A stretch of DNA of 24,666 bases, from NCBI GenBank assembly GCA_035497735.1, contig DATJCX010000031.1, forward strand, positions 1-24,666, in the 5' to 3' direction. The translations under genes and the position numbers were made by a program. Every line of letters begins with the position of its first letter. Positions within the stretch are counted from its first letter, which is position 1. Under the pieces are notes generated by a model. The model was not told the DNA's origin. It worked only from the letters and a program-made list of their open reading frames with translations, and ran no database searches. The DNA comes from Brumimicrobium sp035497735 (GTDB lineage Bacteria; Bacteroidota; Bacteroidia; Flavobacteriales_D; Crocinitomicaceae). Shown piece by piece: positions 8,253 to 15,274 of this stretch.

Positions 8253-9224
8253 ATGTCAAAAGTTAAGTTCAGATTTAATCCCAATACTTTATCTTACGAG
8301 AAAGTACGTCGTTCTGTTGGGGAACGCATACTTCGTGGACTTATTTTCATTGCGCCAACAATTGTTTTAAGTTTATTCTTTGGTTTCTTTATTGCTTATA
8401 GAATTGAGTCTCCAAAAGAAAAAATGCTTCAAAAAGAGTTAACCGAACTTAAATCAGAATACAAGAACGTTCAAAAAAGAGTAAGTCTCATCAATAAAGT
8501 TGCTGATATTATCCAACAACGAGATGAAGATTTATACAGAACAGCATTAGGAGCAAATTCATTTCCAGAAGAATTACGTTTAATGGGAGTTGGAGGAAGT
8601 GATGCTTATGCTTCTTTAAAAAAGAAATCAAATAGTGAATTATTGGTAGAGACAATTGCAAAGCTAGACCAAGTAGAGCGAAAGTTACATGCACAGAGCA
8701 TTTCATTTAAGGAATTGGCAAAATTAGCCAAGGACCAAGAAAAGAGATTGGCTTCTCTTCCAGCTATTCAGCCGGTGAGCAACAAGGATTTAAAAAGAAC
8801 AGCCTCAGGGTATGGTTGGAGAACTGACCCTATTTACGGTACAAAGAAAATGCACTGGGGGTTAGACTTCACAGCAGAGAATGGAACAGATGTTTACGCT
8901 ACCGGTGACGGAGTTGTTGAAACTGTTCAAACAAACAGCTGGGGATATGGTCGTGAAATCGTCATCAACCATGGATATGGATACAAAACGAGATACGCTC
9001 ACCTTAGTGAATTCAAGGTAAAACAAGGAGACAAAGTTAAAAGAGGAGAACTTATCGGTCTGGTAGGAAGTTCTGGAAAGTCAACTGGTTCTCACTTGCA
9101 TTATGAAGTTGAGAAGAACGGCCAAAAAGTTAGTCCAGTCGATTATTTCCATTCAGACTTAACTCCAGAGCAATACGAAGAGATTGTGAAGATTTCTACC
9201 AACTCTTTAAAGTCCCTAGACTAA
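8253..9224 (+). CDS. M23-family zinc metallopeptidase, membrane-anchored
   Basis: A 323-residue peptidoglycan endopeptidase or LytM-type regulator. A short basic N-terminus leads to one membrane helix (about 29-49), then a charged, probably coiled-coil stretch (53-165), then the LytM domain. The zinc ligands are H201 and D205 (HWGLD) and H283 (HLHYE); H250 (YAHLSE) and H281 complete the active site, so it should be catalytically competent. The start at 8253 (MSKVKFRFNP) is chosen over the in-frame ATG at 8193, because a consensus promoter lies between them and this N-terminus fits the family in Bacteroidota. It is divergent from alaS. Confidence 0.92.
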   Translation: MSKVKFRFNPNTLSYEKVRRSVGERILRGLIFIAPTIVLSLFFGFFIAYRIESPKEKMLQKELTELKSEYKNVQKRVSLINKVADIIQQRDEDLYRTALGANSFPEELRLMGVGGSDAYASLKKKSNSELLVETIAKLDQVERKLHAQSISFKELAKLAKDQEKRLASLPAIQPVSNKDLKRTASGYGWRTDPIYGTKKMHWGLDFTAENGTDVYATGDGVVETVQTNSWGYGREIVINHGYGYKTRYAHLSEFKVKQGDKVKRGELIGLVGSSGKSTGSHLHYEVEKNGQKVSPVDYFHSDLTPEQYEEIVKISTNSLKSLD

Positions 9225-9275
9225 TTAAAAATGAATTCTATATAAGCTAAGGACTTATTGGACAATAATTTTACT

Positions 9276-9298
9276 GAAAAACTAGACTTCGTCTAATT
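9276..9298 (-). terminator. Terminator overlapping the zinc-ribbon gene stop codon
   Basis: On the minus strand, AATTAGAC-GAA-GTCTAGTT forms an 8-bp stem with one wobble pair and a 3-nt loop, followed by a T run. It covers the last codons and the TAG stop of the zinc-ribbon gene. Confidence 0.5.
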
Positions 9299-9641
9299 CT
9301 ACAATATTCACTTGATTATCGAAGTTGTTCTTAAAACCAATTTCATAAACCATCGTGTATCTAGCACCAGATGGCGCATCAAATAGATGGGTGTGAAATT
9401 TCCTATTGTATCCATGAGCTTCTAGGACACTAATTGGAACTGATGAACTACGATAGATTTTAAATAAGTTCTTTAGAATCTTTCTGTTGTTGTGTAAAAT
9501 CTTATTCATATTTAAGACAACATCGTTTGCGTTTCTATAAGCTTCATTGTGAAACTGATTTTTACAAACTACAGAACAAAACTTTTTGTTTCTTCGACCT
9601 TCAAATTCATTTTGACAGGTTGGACATTTCATAATTTTCAT
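9282..9641 (-). CDS. Small zinc-ribbon protein of unknown function
   Basis: A 119-residue soluble protein. The N-terminus holds a four-cysteine zinc ribbon: C6 and C9 (KCPTCQ), then C22 and C26 (KFCSVVCKNQFHN). This pattern is common in short Bacteroidota proteins that open with a CxxC...CSxxC knuckle. The rest is basic and helical in the middle (about 35-70) and beta-like at the end, with no motif I recognise. The start could be M1 or M4. It is convergent with the M23 gene and divergent from the small membrane protein at 9718. A nucleic-acid-binding role is possible but is only suggested by the zinc ribbon. Confidence 0.75.
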   Translation of the reverse strand: MKIMKCPTCQNEFEGRRNKKFCSVVCKNQFHNEAYRNANDVVLNMNKILHNNRKILKNLFKIYRSSSVPISVLEAHGYNRKFHTHLFDAPSGARYTMVYEIGFKNNFDNQVNIVELDEV

Positions 9642-9684
9642 AACCTAACAATTTATCTAGCAGTGTTTCTTATATTTAATACGT

Positions 9685-9692
9685 TACATTTG
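9685..9692 (+). promoter_or_regulatory. -7 box upstream of the small membrane protein gene
   Basis: TACATTTG matches TAnnTTTG exactly and lies 25 nt before the ATG at 9718. There is no clear TTG at the -33 position. Confidence 0.5.
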
Positions 9693-9717
9693 TAAAAAAG
9701 GTTGCAAAGAAATCAAA

Positions 9718-9906
9718 ATGAATAAAGAATTTGACTTTAAACGTTATCAAAGTTTAGGCAGAAACTGGAGAGTTCTCATTCGAATCTTAGTTTATATAGC
9801 CGTCATTTTCTTTTTGCTTTACTTGATATTTTATCAGGACAAAACAAAAGGAATCACTACAAACATGGACATTATAGAGGATTTTCAAATTGAGATATCT
9901 GAATGA
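9718..9906 (+). CDS. Small single-pass membrane protein, unknown function
   Basis: A 62-residue protein with a basic N-terminal stretch (FKRYQSLGRNWRVLIR) followed by one hydrophobic helix (about 19-41) and a short acidic tail. The basic-in, acidic-out pattern suggests the tail faces the periplasm. A perfect -7 box 25 nt upstream and a gap of only 58 bp to tadA support it as a real gene, possibly co-transcribed with tadA. I recognise no family. The overlapping minus-strand reading frame at 9787-9981 has no such support. Confidence 0.6.
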   Translation: MNKEFDFKRYQSLGRNWRVLIRILVYIAVIFFLLYLIFYQDKTKGITTNMDIIEDFQIEISE

Positions 9907-9964
9907 AGTAGAAGCTCCTATTCCAATTGATTTTATTAAATTTACATCTTGAAAATAAATAACC

Positions 9965-10405
9965 ATGATTAATCCGTTCAACGACGAATATTTTATGAAA
10001 CAAGCCTTAATTGAGGCGAAAAACGCTTACGACCAAGACGAGGTTCCCGTTGGTGCTGTCATCGTAGCCGACAATACAATCATTGCAAAAGGTCATAATT
10101 TAACCGAACAATTGAACGACGTTACGGCCCATGCAGAAATGCAGTGCATTACCTCGGCAGCGGAAAATTTAGGTGGCAAATACCTTAAGAAATGTACTTT
10201 GTACGTGACATTAGAGCCTTGTGTAATGTGTGCTGGCGCTTTAAACTGGTCTCAAATCAGTCGAATTGTCTTCGGAGCATTTGACGAAAAGAGAGGCGCC
10301 AATCGCTACACTGATCTTTTTCATCCAAACACAGAAATTGTGGGAGGAGTTCTAGAAAAAGAATGTGGCAAATTAATGAAAACGTTTTTCCAAGAAAAAA
10401 GATAA
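9965..10405 (+). CDS. tadA: tRNA-specific adenosine deaminase TadA
   Basis: Deaminates A34 to inosine in the anticodon of tRNA-Arg(ACG), needed to read CGN codons. The 146-residue cytidine-deaminase fold has the zinc site intact: H56 and catalytic E58 in HAEMQ, and C86 and C89 in PCVMCAGA. VPVGAVIV near the start and the FGAFDEKRGA segment are typical of TadA and not of cytosine or guanine deaminases. The start at 9965 gives the usual N-terminus; the in-frame M11 would remove part of the first helix. The gene ends 8 bp from the convergent gene at 10414. Confidence 0.92.
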   Translation: MINPFNDEYFMKQALIEAKNAYDQDEVPVGAVIVADNTIIAKGHNLTEQLNDVTAHAEMQCITSAAENLGGKYLKKCTLYVTLEPCVMCAGALNWSQISRIVFGAFDEKRGANRYTDLFHPNTEIVGGVLEKECGKLMKTFFQEKR

Positions 10406-10425
10406 TGATTTAACTATCTGTTTTT
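10395..10425. terminator. Weak bidirectional terminator between tadA and the convergent gene
   Basis: AGATA (10400-10404) pairs with TATCT (10415-10419), extended after one mismatch by A4/T4. T runs follow on both strands. The stem is short and overlaps the ends of both genes. Confidence 0.4.
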
Positions 10426-11319
10426 AAAATCGTTTGCTCGCTGTCTATCAGAATCATTGATTTCTACAGGAGGACAAGAAGCAGCCTTTTTAAACAGCCA
10501 TACAAACTTCAAACGTAGCATCGCTGGATAGTATTTACTAGAGAACCAATGAATCTGTGGCGCCCCTTTATTCCATTCATGCATTCCTAAAATCGGTAAT
10601 TCAATACTTGGAACAAAGAAAAAACCTTTGTCTGGACGTGGTTTAAAGCCCAATCCGATAGAATAGTGTAACTGCGCCATTAAATCTCCTTGAAACTTTT
10701 GATCTACAGGAATATGAAAGCCATCATAGTCTCTATTTCCTTTCAGTAACATATAGTCGACATTCACACCAAGAGAATTATCTAAGAACATATAAGGATT
10801 GATTTGAAAAACGTTGTGCATATCAAATCTTCCGTACAAATAGCCATTATAGAAATCCCCTCGACCATCAAAAGCACCTATCAAAGAGTCACGAAAATTA
10901 TAAAGCGTAGATTCTGTAACTTCTCCTCCTCCGAACAGTTTAAAACCAATTCCCCAGTCATAATAATGAATGATTTTTCTTGGTTTTCTTGTAATATGCG
11001 TCATTCCGATTTCGGCAAAAATACCGAGTTTACTTTTAGGTTCTCTTAAAAAGTGAACCGTTGTATCGACATCACCATTACCAGCAAGAATCTCAATTTC
11101 TCCTTCGTCTTTCTTCAGTTTGGTAAAGGTATAAGTTGGTCCAAAAGAAAACTGTAAACCATGTTTTGAATAATCCCCTGTCACCCATCTATACAATGGT
11201 TGTTGCAGACGTTGATTGCCGTAAAACTGTTTTTTCTTCTTTTTATTTACATATTGAGCATTCGCTGTTGAACTTATTCCGACAAAAATCAAAACCAAAA
11301 GAAAGGCTATATTTTTCAT
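10414..11319 (-). CDS. Predicted outer-membrane protein of unknown function
   Basis: A 301-residue exported protein: the signal peptide MKNIAFLLVLIFVGISSTAN (then AQ) is followed by alternating aromatic and polar segments (for example LQFSFGPTYTFTKL, YYDWGIGFKLFGGG, HYSIGLGFKPRP), as in outer-membrane beta-barrels. No family motif is recognised. Its ATG shares one base with the kynurenine monooxygenase stop (TAATG on the minus strand), so translation is probably coupled and the two genes are in one operon. Whether it works with the monooxygenase or simply shares the transcript is unknown. Confidence 0.7.
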   Translation of the reverse strand: MKNIAFLLVLIFVGISSTANAQYVNKKKKKQFYGNQRLQQPLYRWVTGDYSKHGLQFSFGPTYTFTKLKKDEGEIEILAGNGDVDTTVHFLREPKSKLGIFAEIGMTHITRKPRKIIHYYDWGIGFKLFGGGEVTESTLYNFRDSLIGAFDGRGDFYNGYLYGRFDMHNVFQINPYMFLDNSLGVNVDYMLLKGNRDYDGFHIPVDQKFQGDLMAQLHYSIGLGFKPRPDKGFFFVPSIELPILGMHEWNKGAPQIHWFSSKYYPAMLRLKFVWLFKKAASCPPVEINDSDRQRANDFKNR

Positions 11320-12659
11320 TATATCAATGCTAAAATTTTATCAATTACCGCTTGTTCGTCCCATTTTTCATGAATGTTTGGCATTTCCATTACCTCATCC
11401 ATAATTCTTCTCTGTCTGTTTCCTTCTTCTAAAGCTTCAGAATAAGGATGGTGACTAAAAGTAACACGAGAATACAAAGGCATCCATTTATCCGGATACA
11501 AGTCGCTAAACTTACGTTCAATCTTCTTTCTTAACAAGAAATCAGGATCTCCTGTCAAGTCACGCATCTCGATGTAATTGTATAATGCTAAATCTGCAAT
11601 TGCGTTACCATCTTTTACCCTTTCTTTTCCAAAAATCTCAAAAGCCTTTTCCATATCATTGTTTAACTTCTCCAATGTATCTAAGAAAATGGTGCAATCT
11701 TCCATTCCTGCATTCAGTCCTTGCCCATAAAAAGGAACCACGGCATGCGAAGCGTCTCCGATTAGCAAAACCTTTCCTTCATAATTCCATGGACTACACC
11801 TAACAGTCATTAAATTCGAAGTAGGATTAGCGAAAAATCTTTCTCCTAAATCAGGCATTTTATCCAATGCATCAGGGAAATATTCTTCGAAGAAAGCAAT
11901 AACTTTTTCTGGTGTATTTAGACTTTCAAAGGAAAGCTCACCTTTCATTGGGAAGAATAATGTAACTGTGAAACTACCATCTAAATTTGGAAGGGCAATC
12001 ACCATAAACTCACCTCTCGGCCAGATATGCAAAGCATTCTTTTCAAAACAAAATCCGCCATTTTCTTCCGCAGGGAAGAACAACTCTTTATATCCATGCG
12101 CCAAGTATTCTTGCGAATAGTTGAACATAGGCGTTTTTTCAATCACTCTTCTTACTTCCGAATTAGCTCCATCTGCACCAAAGATATGATCATAGGTATA
12201 TTCATTTAATTCACCACTTGTAGGATTCTCAAAAGTGATGGTGTTTGTTTTTAAATCTATTCCTTTGCAGGCATGGTTAAATCTGTAGTGAATATTCTCA
12301 TATTTATCTGCTAAGTTCATCAACAAACGATTCAGTTCACCACGAGAAACAGAGTAAATTGCTTGATTTTCTTTACCATAAGGCTGGAAACTTAAATTTC
12401 CGGCAATGTCGTGCATTTGTCTGCCATACATTGGAATAGCTATCTCCATAATCTCAGCTTCAAAGTCCGCTAATTTCAGCGCTTTAAAACCACGATCAGA
12501 TAGTGCTAAATTGATGGAACGTCCGCTGATAGCATCTGCTCTCCTAAGGTCAGGACGTTTTTCAAAAACATCCACCTGCATTCCTTTTTTGGCCAATAAG
12601 ACCGCTAATAGACTACCTACTAACCCTGCTCCTACAACAGCAACTCTTTTGTCTTTCAT
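11319..12659 (-). CDS. kmo: Kynurenine 3-monooxygenase
   Basis: An FAD-dependent hydroxylase converting L-kynurenine to 3-hydroxykynurenine with NADPH and oxygen, in tryptophan breakdown or in the quinolinate route to NAD. The 446-residue sequence has the N-terminal dinucleotide loop GAGLVG (10-15), the family-specific GRSINLALSDRG (46-57), and the second FAD motif GDASHAVVPFYGQGLNAG near 301-318. YEYIEMRD-like and FSHHPYSEAL segments near the C-terminus are also as in KMO. The other kynurenine pathway genes are not in this window. It lies 36 bp after a small membrane protein gene and overlaps the next gene by one base. Confidence 0.93.
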   Translation of the reverse strand: MKDKRVAVVGAGLVGSLLAVLLAKKGMQVDVFEKRPDLRRADAISGRSINLALSDRGFKALKLADFEAEIMEIAIPMYGRQMHDIAGNLSFQPYGKENQAIYSVSRGELNRLLMNLADKYENIHYRFNHACKGIDLKTNTITFENPTSGELNEYTYDHIFGADGANSEVRRVIEKTPMFNYSQEYLAHGYKELFFPAEENGGFCFEKNALHIWPRGEFMVIALPNLDGSFTVTLFFPMKGELSFESLNTPEKVIAFFEEYFPDALDKMPDLGERFFANPTSNLMTVRCSPWNYEGKVLLIGDASHAVVPFYGQGLNAGMEDCTIFLDTLEKLNNDMEKAFEIFGKERVKDGNAIADLALYNYIEMRDLTGDPDFLLRKKIERKFSDLYPDKWMPLYSRVTFSHHPYSEALEEGNRQRRIMDEVMEMPNIHEKWDEQAVIDKILALI

Positions 12660-12695
12660 TTTATGGTATTAAGCAATTTTCAAATTAATTCAACA

Positions 12696-12905
12696 TTATT
12701 TTTTCCAATGTTTGGAGAAGGTACTATCAAAATAAGTACTCTTTTTTCTTTTAGCCGTTTTTTTCCTTTGAAAAACCACCATTAAGCGCCAAACGATGAG
12801 TCCCAAAACGAGTACTACAAAAACTTGAACCAATAGTTCAATGTACTCTGCTTCGTTATTTAAAGCTCCAGAAAATCGACGTTGTATTAATTCTTGAATA
12901 TTCAT
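12696..12905 (-). CDS. Small membrane protein upstream of kmo
   Basis: A 69-residue protein with an acidic amphipathic N-terminus (NNEAEYIE), one hydrophobic helix (about 23-45) and a strongly basic tail (QRKKTAKRKK). No family recognised. It lies 36 bp upstream of kmo on the same strand and is preceded by two minus-strand -7 boxes, TATTTTTG (12911-12918) and TAAATTTG (12928-12935), so it probably opens the kmo operon. It may be real but uncharacterised. Confidence 0.6.
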   Translation of the reverse strand: MNIQELIQRRFSGALNNEAEYIELLVQVFVVLVLGLIVWRLMVVFQRKKTAKRKKSTYFDSTFSKHWKK

Positions 12906-12910
12906 TGTGT

Positions 12911-12935
12911 CAAAAATACAAAATATTCAAATTTA
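12911..12935 (-). promoter_or_regulatory. -7 boxes for the kmo operon
   Basis: TATTTTTG (12911-12918) and TAAATTTG (12928-12935) on the minus strand both match TAnnTTTG. The distal one leaves room for a leader of about 20 nt before the ATG at 12905. No clear -33 box. Confidence 0.4.
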
Positions 12936-13059
12936 ATCTCCCTAAACCATTAGATTTCCCCAAAAGAAAAATAATTATCTCTTTAAAGTTCAAGTAAAGC
13001 TCTTGGAATAGGCACTTTGAAAAACATTTTAAAATTTCCCCAAACAATTAAGGACTTAT

Positions 13060-13092
13060 TTGTCTTTAATTACAAAAAGATTTATACCTTTG
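13060..13092 (+). promoter_or_regulatory. Plus-strand promoter without a downstream protein gene
   Basis: TTG at 13060-13062 and TACCTTTG at 13085-13092 are separated by 22 nt, slightly longer than usual for Bacteroidota. It points rightward into a region without a plus-strand reading frame and towards a terminator at 13165-13203, so it probably drives a small RNA. Confidence 0.5.
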
Positions 13093-13098
13093 TTTTGT

Positions 13099-13204
13099 TC
13101 GTTTTAAAATTACTGCGATTTTAGTAGTATTTTATGATTTTTTTAAATATTCTTAGGATTATAGGCAGGAAACTTCTTGGAAACATGGAGTTTCTTGCTT
13201 TTTC
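13099..13204 (+). ncRNA. Candidate small RNA between the kmo operon and purQ
   Basis: The 316-bp gap 12906-13221 has no credible protein gene. A -7 box (13085-13092) would start a ~105-nt plus-strand transcript. It has two stems: 13106-13133 (AAAATTACTGC with GTAGTATTTT, one bulge) followed by a T-rich stretch, and 13165-13198 followed by five T. The transcript converges on purQ and would end 18 bp before the purQ stop. I do not recognise a known RNA family; the size is too short for 6S RNA. Apart from the kmo operon promoter boxes, I see nothing else in this gap. Confidence 0.45.
13165..13203 (+). terminator. Terminator of the candidate small RNA
   Basis: An 11-bp stem (13165-13175 with 13188-13198, two G-T wobbles, core GGAAACT/AGTTTC) with a 12-nt loop is followed by TTTTT (13199-13203) on the plus strand only. 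On the minus strand the stem is followed by CTATAATCC, so it does not serve purQ. Confidence 0.6.
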
Positions 13205-13221
13205 AGAATATAATAAAAAGC

Positions 13222-13911
13222 TTACTTAATGTTCTTGAGAATATTTTCGAATAAAATAAGTCCATCTATATTTCCTAGTATATCAGAAGTTGCTCTTTCT
13301 AGGTGTGGCATTATTCCCAACACATTCCCTTTCTTATTTTGAATACCAGCTATATTTTCAACAGCGCCATTTGGATTAGAACTTAAATCGACTACTCCTT
13401 CTTTAGAGGCATATTTAAAAAGAATTTGATCATTATCGTGCAATTCTTTGATTTTGTCTTCTGGTGCATAAAACCTTCCTTTACCATGTGCAATTGGAAC
13501 AGTGTATGTTCTGCTAAAATCAATTCCTTTGGTTATGATGCTGTTTTGACTAATAGGTTTTAGTTCAACGTTTTTACAAACAAACTTTTGTCCAATGTTA
13601 TGCGAGAGTGAACCTTCTAACATTCCAGCTTCCGTAAGAATTTGAAATCCATTACAGATTCCCATTACGTACCCTCCTCTTTCGGCGTGTTTCATAACCG
13701 CTTTCATGATTGGAGAAAGTTTAGCAATTGCACCTGACCTTAAGTAGTCGCCGTATGAAAACCCACCTGGCAAAATTATAAATTCGGCACCTTTTAAGTC
13801 TTCTTCTTTGTGCCATAGCGCTACAGTTTCAAGTCCCATCAAATCTTGTAGAACATAAACCATATCAGTATCACAGGTAGCACCAGGAAAGGTAACAACA
13901 CCAAATTTCAT
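13222..13911 (-). CDS. purQ: Phosphoribosylformylglycinamidine synthase subunit PurQ
   Basis: The glutaminase subunit that supplies ammonia for FGAR to FGAM conversion in purine synthesis. The 229-residue class I glutamine amidotransferase has the nucleophile C86 in GICNGFQ, H203 and E205 in MPHLERA, and the family-specific start MKFGVVTFPGATCDTDM and GGFSYGDYLRSGAIA. It is a stand-alone subunit, so the genome should also carry a small-type PurL and PurS elsewhere; neither is in this window. A minus-strand -7 box TAATTTTG lies at 13938-13945, 27 nt before the start. Confidence 0.95.
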   Translation of the reverse strand: MKFGVVTFPGATCDTDMVYVLQDLMGLETVALWHKEEDLKGAEFIILPGGFSYGDYLRSGAIAKLSPIMKAVMKHAERGGYVMGICNGFQILTEAGMLEGSLSHNIGQKFVCKNVELKPISQNSIITKGIDFSRTYTVPIAHGKGRFYAPEDKIKELHDNDQILFKYASKEGVVDLSSNPNGAVENIAGIQNKKGNVLGIMPHLERATSDILGNIDGLILFENILKNIK

Positions 13912-13962
13912 AATAAACTTCTTTTATTCGTTCACTACAAAATTAAGAGATAATTTATATCC

Positions 13963-14919
13963 TTAGATAAAAAAGAATTTAATTACGTTTACTGCGACCA
14001 AAAGATAAAAGAAGAAGTTAGAAACCCAACTATGTTTTAAATTAAGGAATGCATAAGGGATTATAAAAGGCAGCACAATGCTTCCTACAATAAAGTAGGA
14101 GAAAGTATGGTGAAATATGGATAAAAATATTCCAGCAGTAAAGAAGTAAAAGAAACTAAAAGTCGATACGCGAACCAATCTTTTGAATTTGACAGAGCTT
14201 TTTTTGCTTCGGCTCAACATTCCCCTAATGCCCATTAAAATTAATGATAAAAGCGCAACTCCTAAAGCAATCATTATGTAATCATTCAAATCGAAAAAAT
14301 CCTTTGTTCCATTGAATTCAAATAATTGATTGATCCAATTCGAATTTACGAAAAACAACCAAACTACAGGAATTGAGAATCCGAAATAAACCAAGAGATG
14401 TTCCCTAATCATAAAGGGGCGAATGCTAAACAATACAATAAGTGCAACCAACAAAAAAGCACCATACAAGGGTATAAAAGTGAAGGCAATTCCTAGCAAT
14501 AAGCCACTGAAAAAGCCCAAACTTCGGGCATCATCGTTTTGTTGAATATTTAAAATTTGAAAGAAGGTAAGAATGAAAAAAAAATGACCGATCAAGTCTT
14601 CACTAAAATAAATGCTAGATGGAAATAAGGAAACAATAAGCACATAGATGATACTTGGCAGGAATGTATTCCTATCATAAAATTCTAGACTATTAAAAAC
14701 AAAGTTAATGAGTATTGCGTTGAGTGAGACCAGAATGAAAGCTAAAATCTTCGTTAAAACTGGAGGGATAGCATAGAAATTAATTCCCCATAGGTTCTCT
14801 TGTTCAAAATTCGTATAGTCAACGATTGGGAAATAAACATCCAATAACAAGTGTACTATTACGAATAATGGTATCAAAATGAGAACAATAGACTGGTTAC
14901 CAGAGAAAAATTTTATCAT
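13963..14919 (-). CDS. Polytopic membrane protein, DUF6427-like
   Basis: A 318-residue, very hydrophobic protein with about eight to ten predicted membrane helices and short charged loops (for example NIQQNDDARS and SRSKKSSVKFKR). The start MIKFFSGNQSIVLILIPLF and the pattern FYDRNTFLPSIIYVL resemble the flavobacterial DUF6427 family, which is commonly found beside a DUF6341 protein, as here (15027). The assignment is from memory of that arrangement. Function unknown; the nearby glycosyltransferases suggest an envelope role, but this is inference. A -7 box TAACTTTG lies at 14940-14947. Confidence 0.75.
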   Translation of the reverse strand: MIKFFSGNQSIVLILIPLFVIVHLLLDVYFPIVDYTNFEQENLWGINFYAIPPVLTKILAFILVSLNAILINFVFNSLEFYDRNTFLPSIIYVLIVSLFPSSIYFSEDLIGHFFFILTFFQILNIQQNDDARSLGFFSGLLLGIAFTFIPLYGAFLLVALIVLFSIRPFMIREHLLVYFGFSIPVVWLFFVNSNWINQLFEFNGTKDFFDLNDYIMIALGVALLSLILMGIRGMLSRSKKSSVKFKRLVRVSTFSFFYFFTAGIFLSIFHHTFSYFIVGSIVLPFIIPYAFLNLKHSWVSNFFFYLLVAVNVIKFFFI

Positions 14920-14939
14920 GTATTAACGCTTAATAATTA

Positions 14940-14947
14940 CAAAGTTA
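14940..14947 (-). promoter_or_regulatory. -7 box of the DUF6427-like gene
   Basis: TAACTTTG on the minus strand, 20 nt before the ATG at 14919. It is divergent from the -7 box at 14999-15006. Confidence 0.45.
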
Positions 14948-14998
14948 GAAATACGAAGATAATTATCGTCTTCTAGGCTAAAACATTTAGAAAAATAT

Positions 14999-15006
14999 TA
15001 TATTTG
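14999..15006 (+). promoter_or_regulatory. -7 box of the DUF6341-like gene
   Basis: TATATTTG matches the consensus exactly and lies 20 nt before the ATG at 15027. No clear TTG at -33. Confidence 0.5.
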
Positions 15007-15026
15007 TAACATATAAAAGAGAGATT

Positions 15027-15218
15027 ATGAATTACACAGATTTTATGTACGCATTAGGAGATGGTATCTTATGGACTACAGACATCATTTTTGATCATAT
15101 TGGAAATATATTTAATTACGCTGCTGTTGCCTTAATAATTGGAGGTATGGCTTATTGGGTTAACCTTATGGGTAAATACAAGAATAAAGCTAAAACTGAA
15201 AAAGGTTACAGAGAGTAA
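15027..15218 (+). CDS. Small membrane protein, DUF6341-like
   Basis: A 63-residue protein: an amphipathic N-terminal part (FMYALGDGILWTTDIIFDHI), one membrane helix (about 30-49) ending in the YWVNLM motif, and a basic tail. The layout matches the flavobacterial DUF6341 family (a short FxxxxD region, a helix, then YW and a basic end), and the divergent DUF6427-like neighbour fits that family's usual surroundings. It has its own -7 box and its own terminator, supporting expression as a single gene. Confidence 0.7.
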   Translation: MNYTDFMYALGDGILWTTDIIFDHIGNIFNYAAVALIIGGMAYWVNLMGKYKNKAKTEKGYRE

Positions 15219-15240
15219 TTTCTTCTAAAGATAAATCAGT

Positions 15241-15274
15241 GTAAGACTCTTATTAATATAGGGTCTTACTTTTT
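15241..15274 (+). terminator. Terminator of the DUF6341-like gene
   Basis: GTAAGACTC (15241-15249) pairs with GGGTCTTAC (15261-15269) with one wobble, then TTTTT. The right arm covers the stop codon of the convergent GT9 gene. There is no T run in the other direction. Confidence 0.75.

Noticed and set aside
9787..9981. Minus-strand 64-codon frame over the small membrane protein and tadA start
   Set aside because: No promoter box or family resemblance; the plus-strand small membrane protein has both a -7 box and sensible membrane topology.
12906..13221. tRNA, 6S RNA or riboswitch in the largest non-coding gap
   Set aside because: No cloverleaf with a T-loop sequence seen; the transcript is too short for 6S RNA, and it converges on purQ and does not lead it, so it is not a purine riboswitch.
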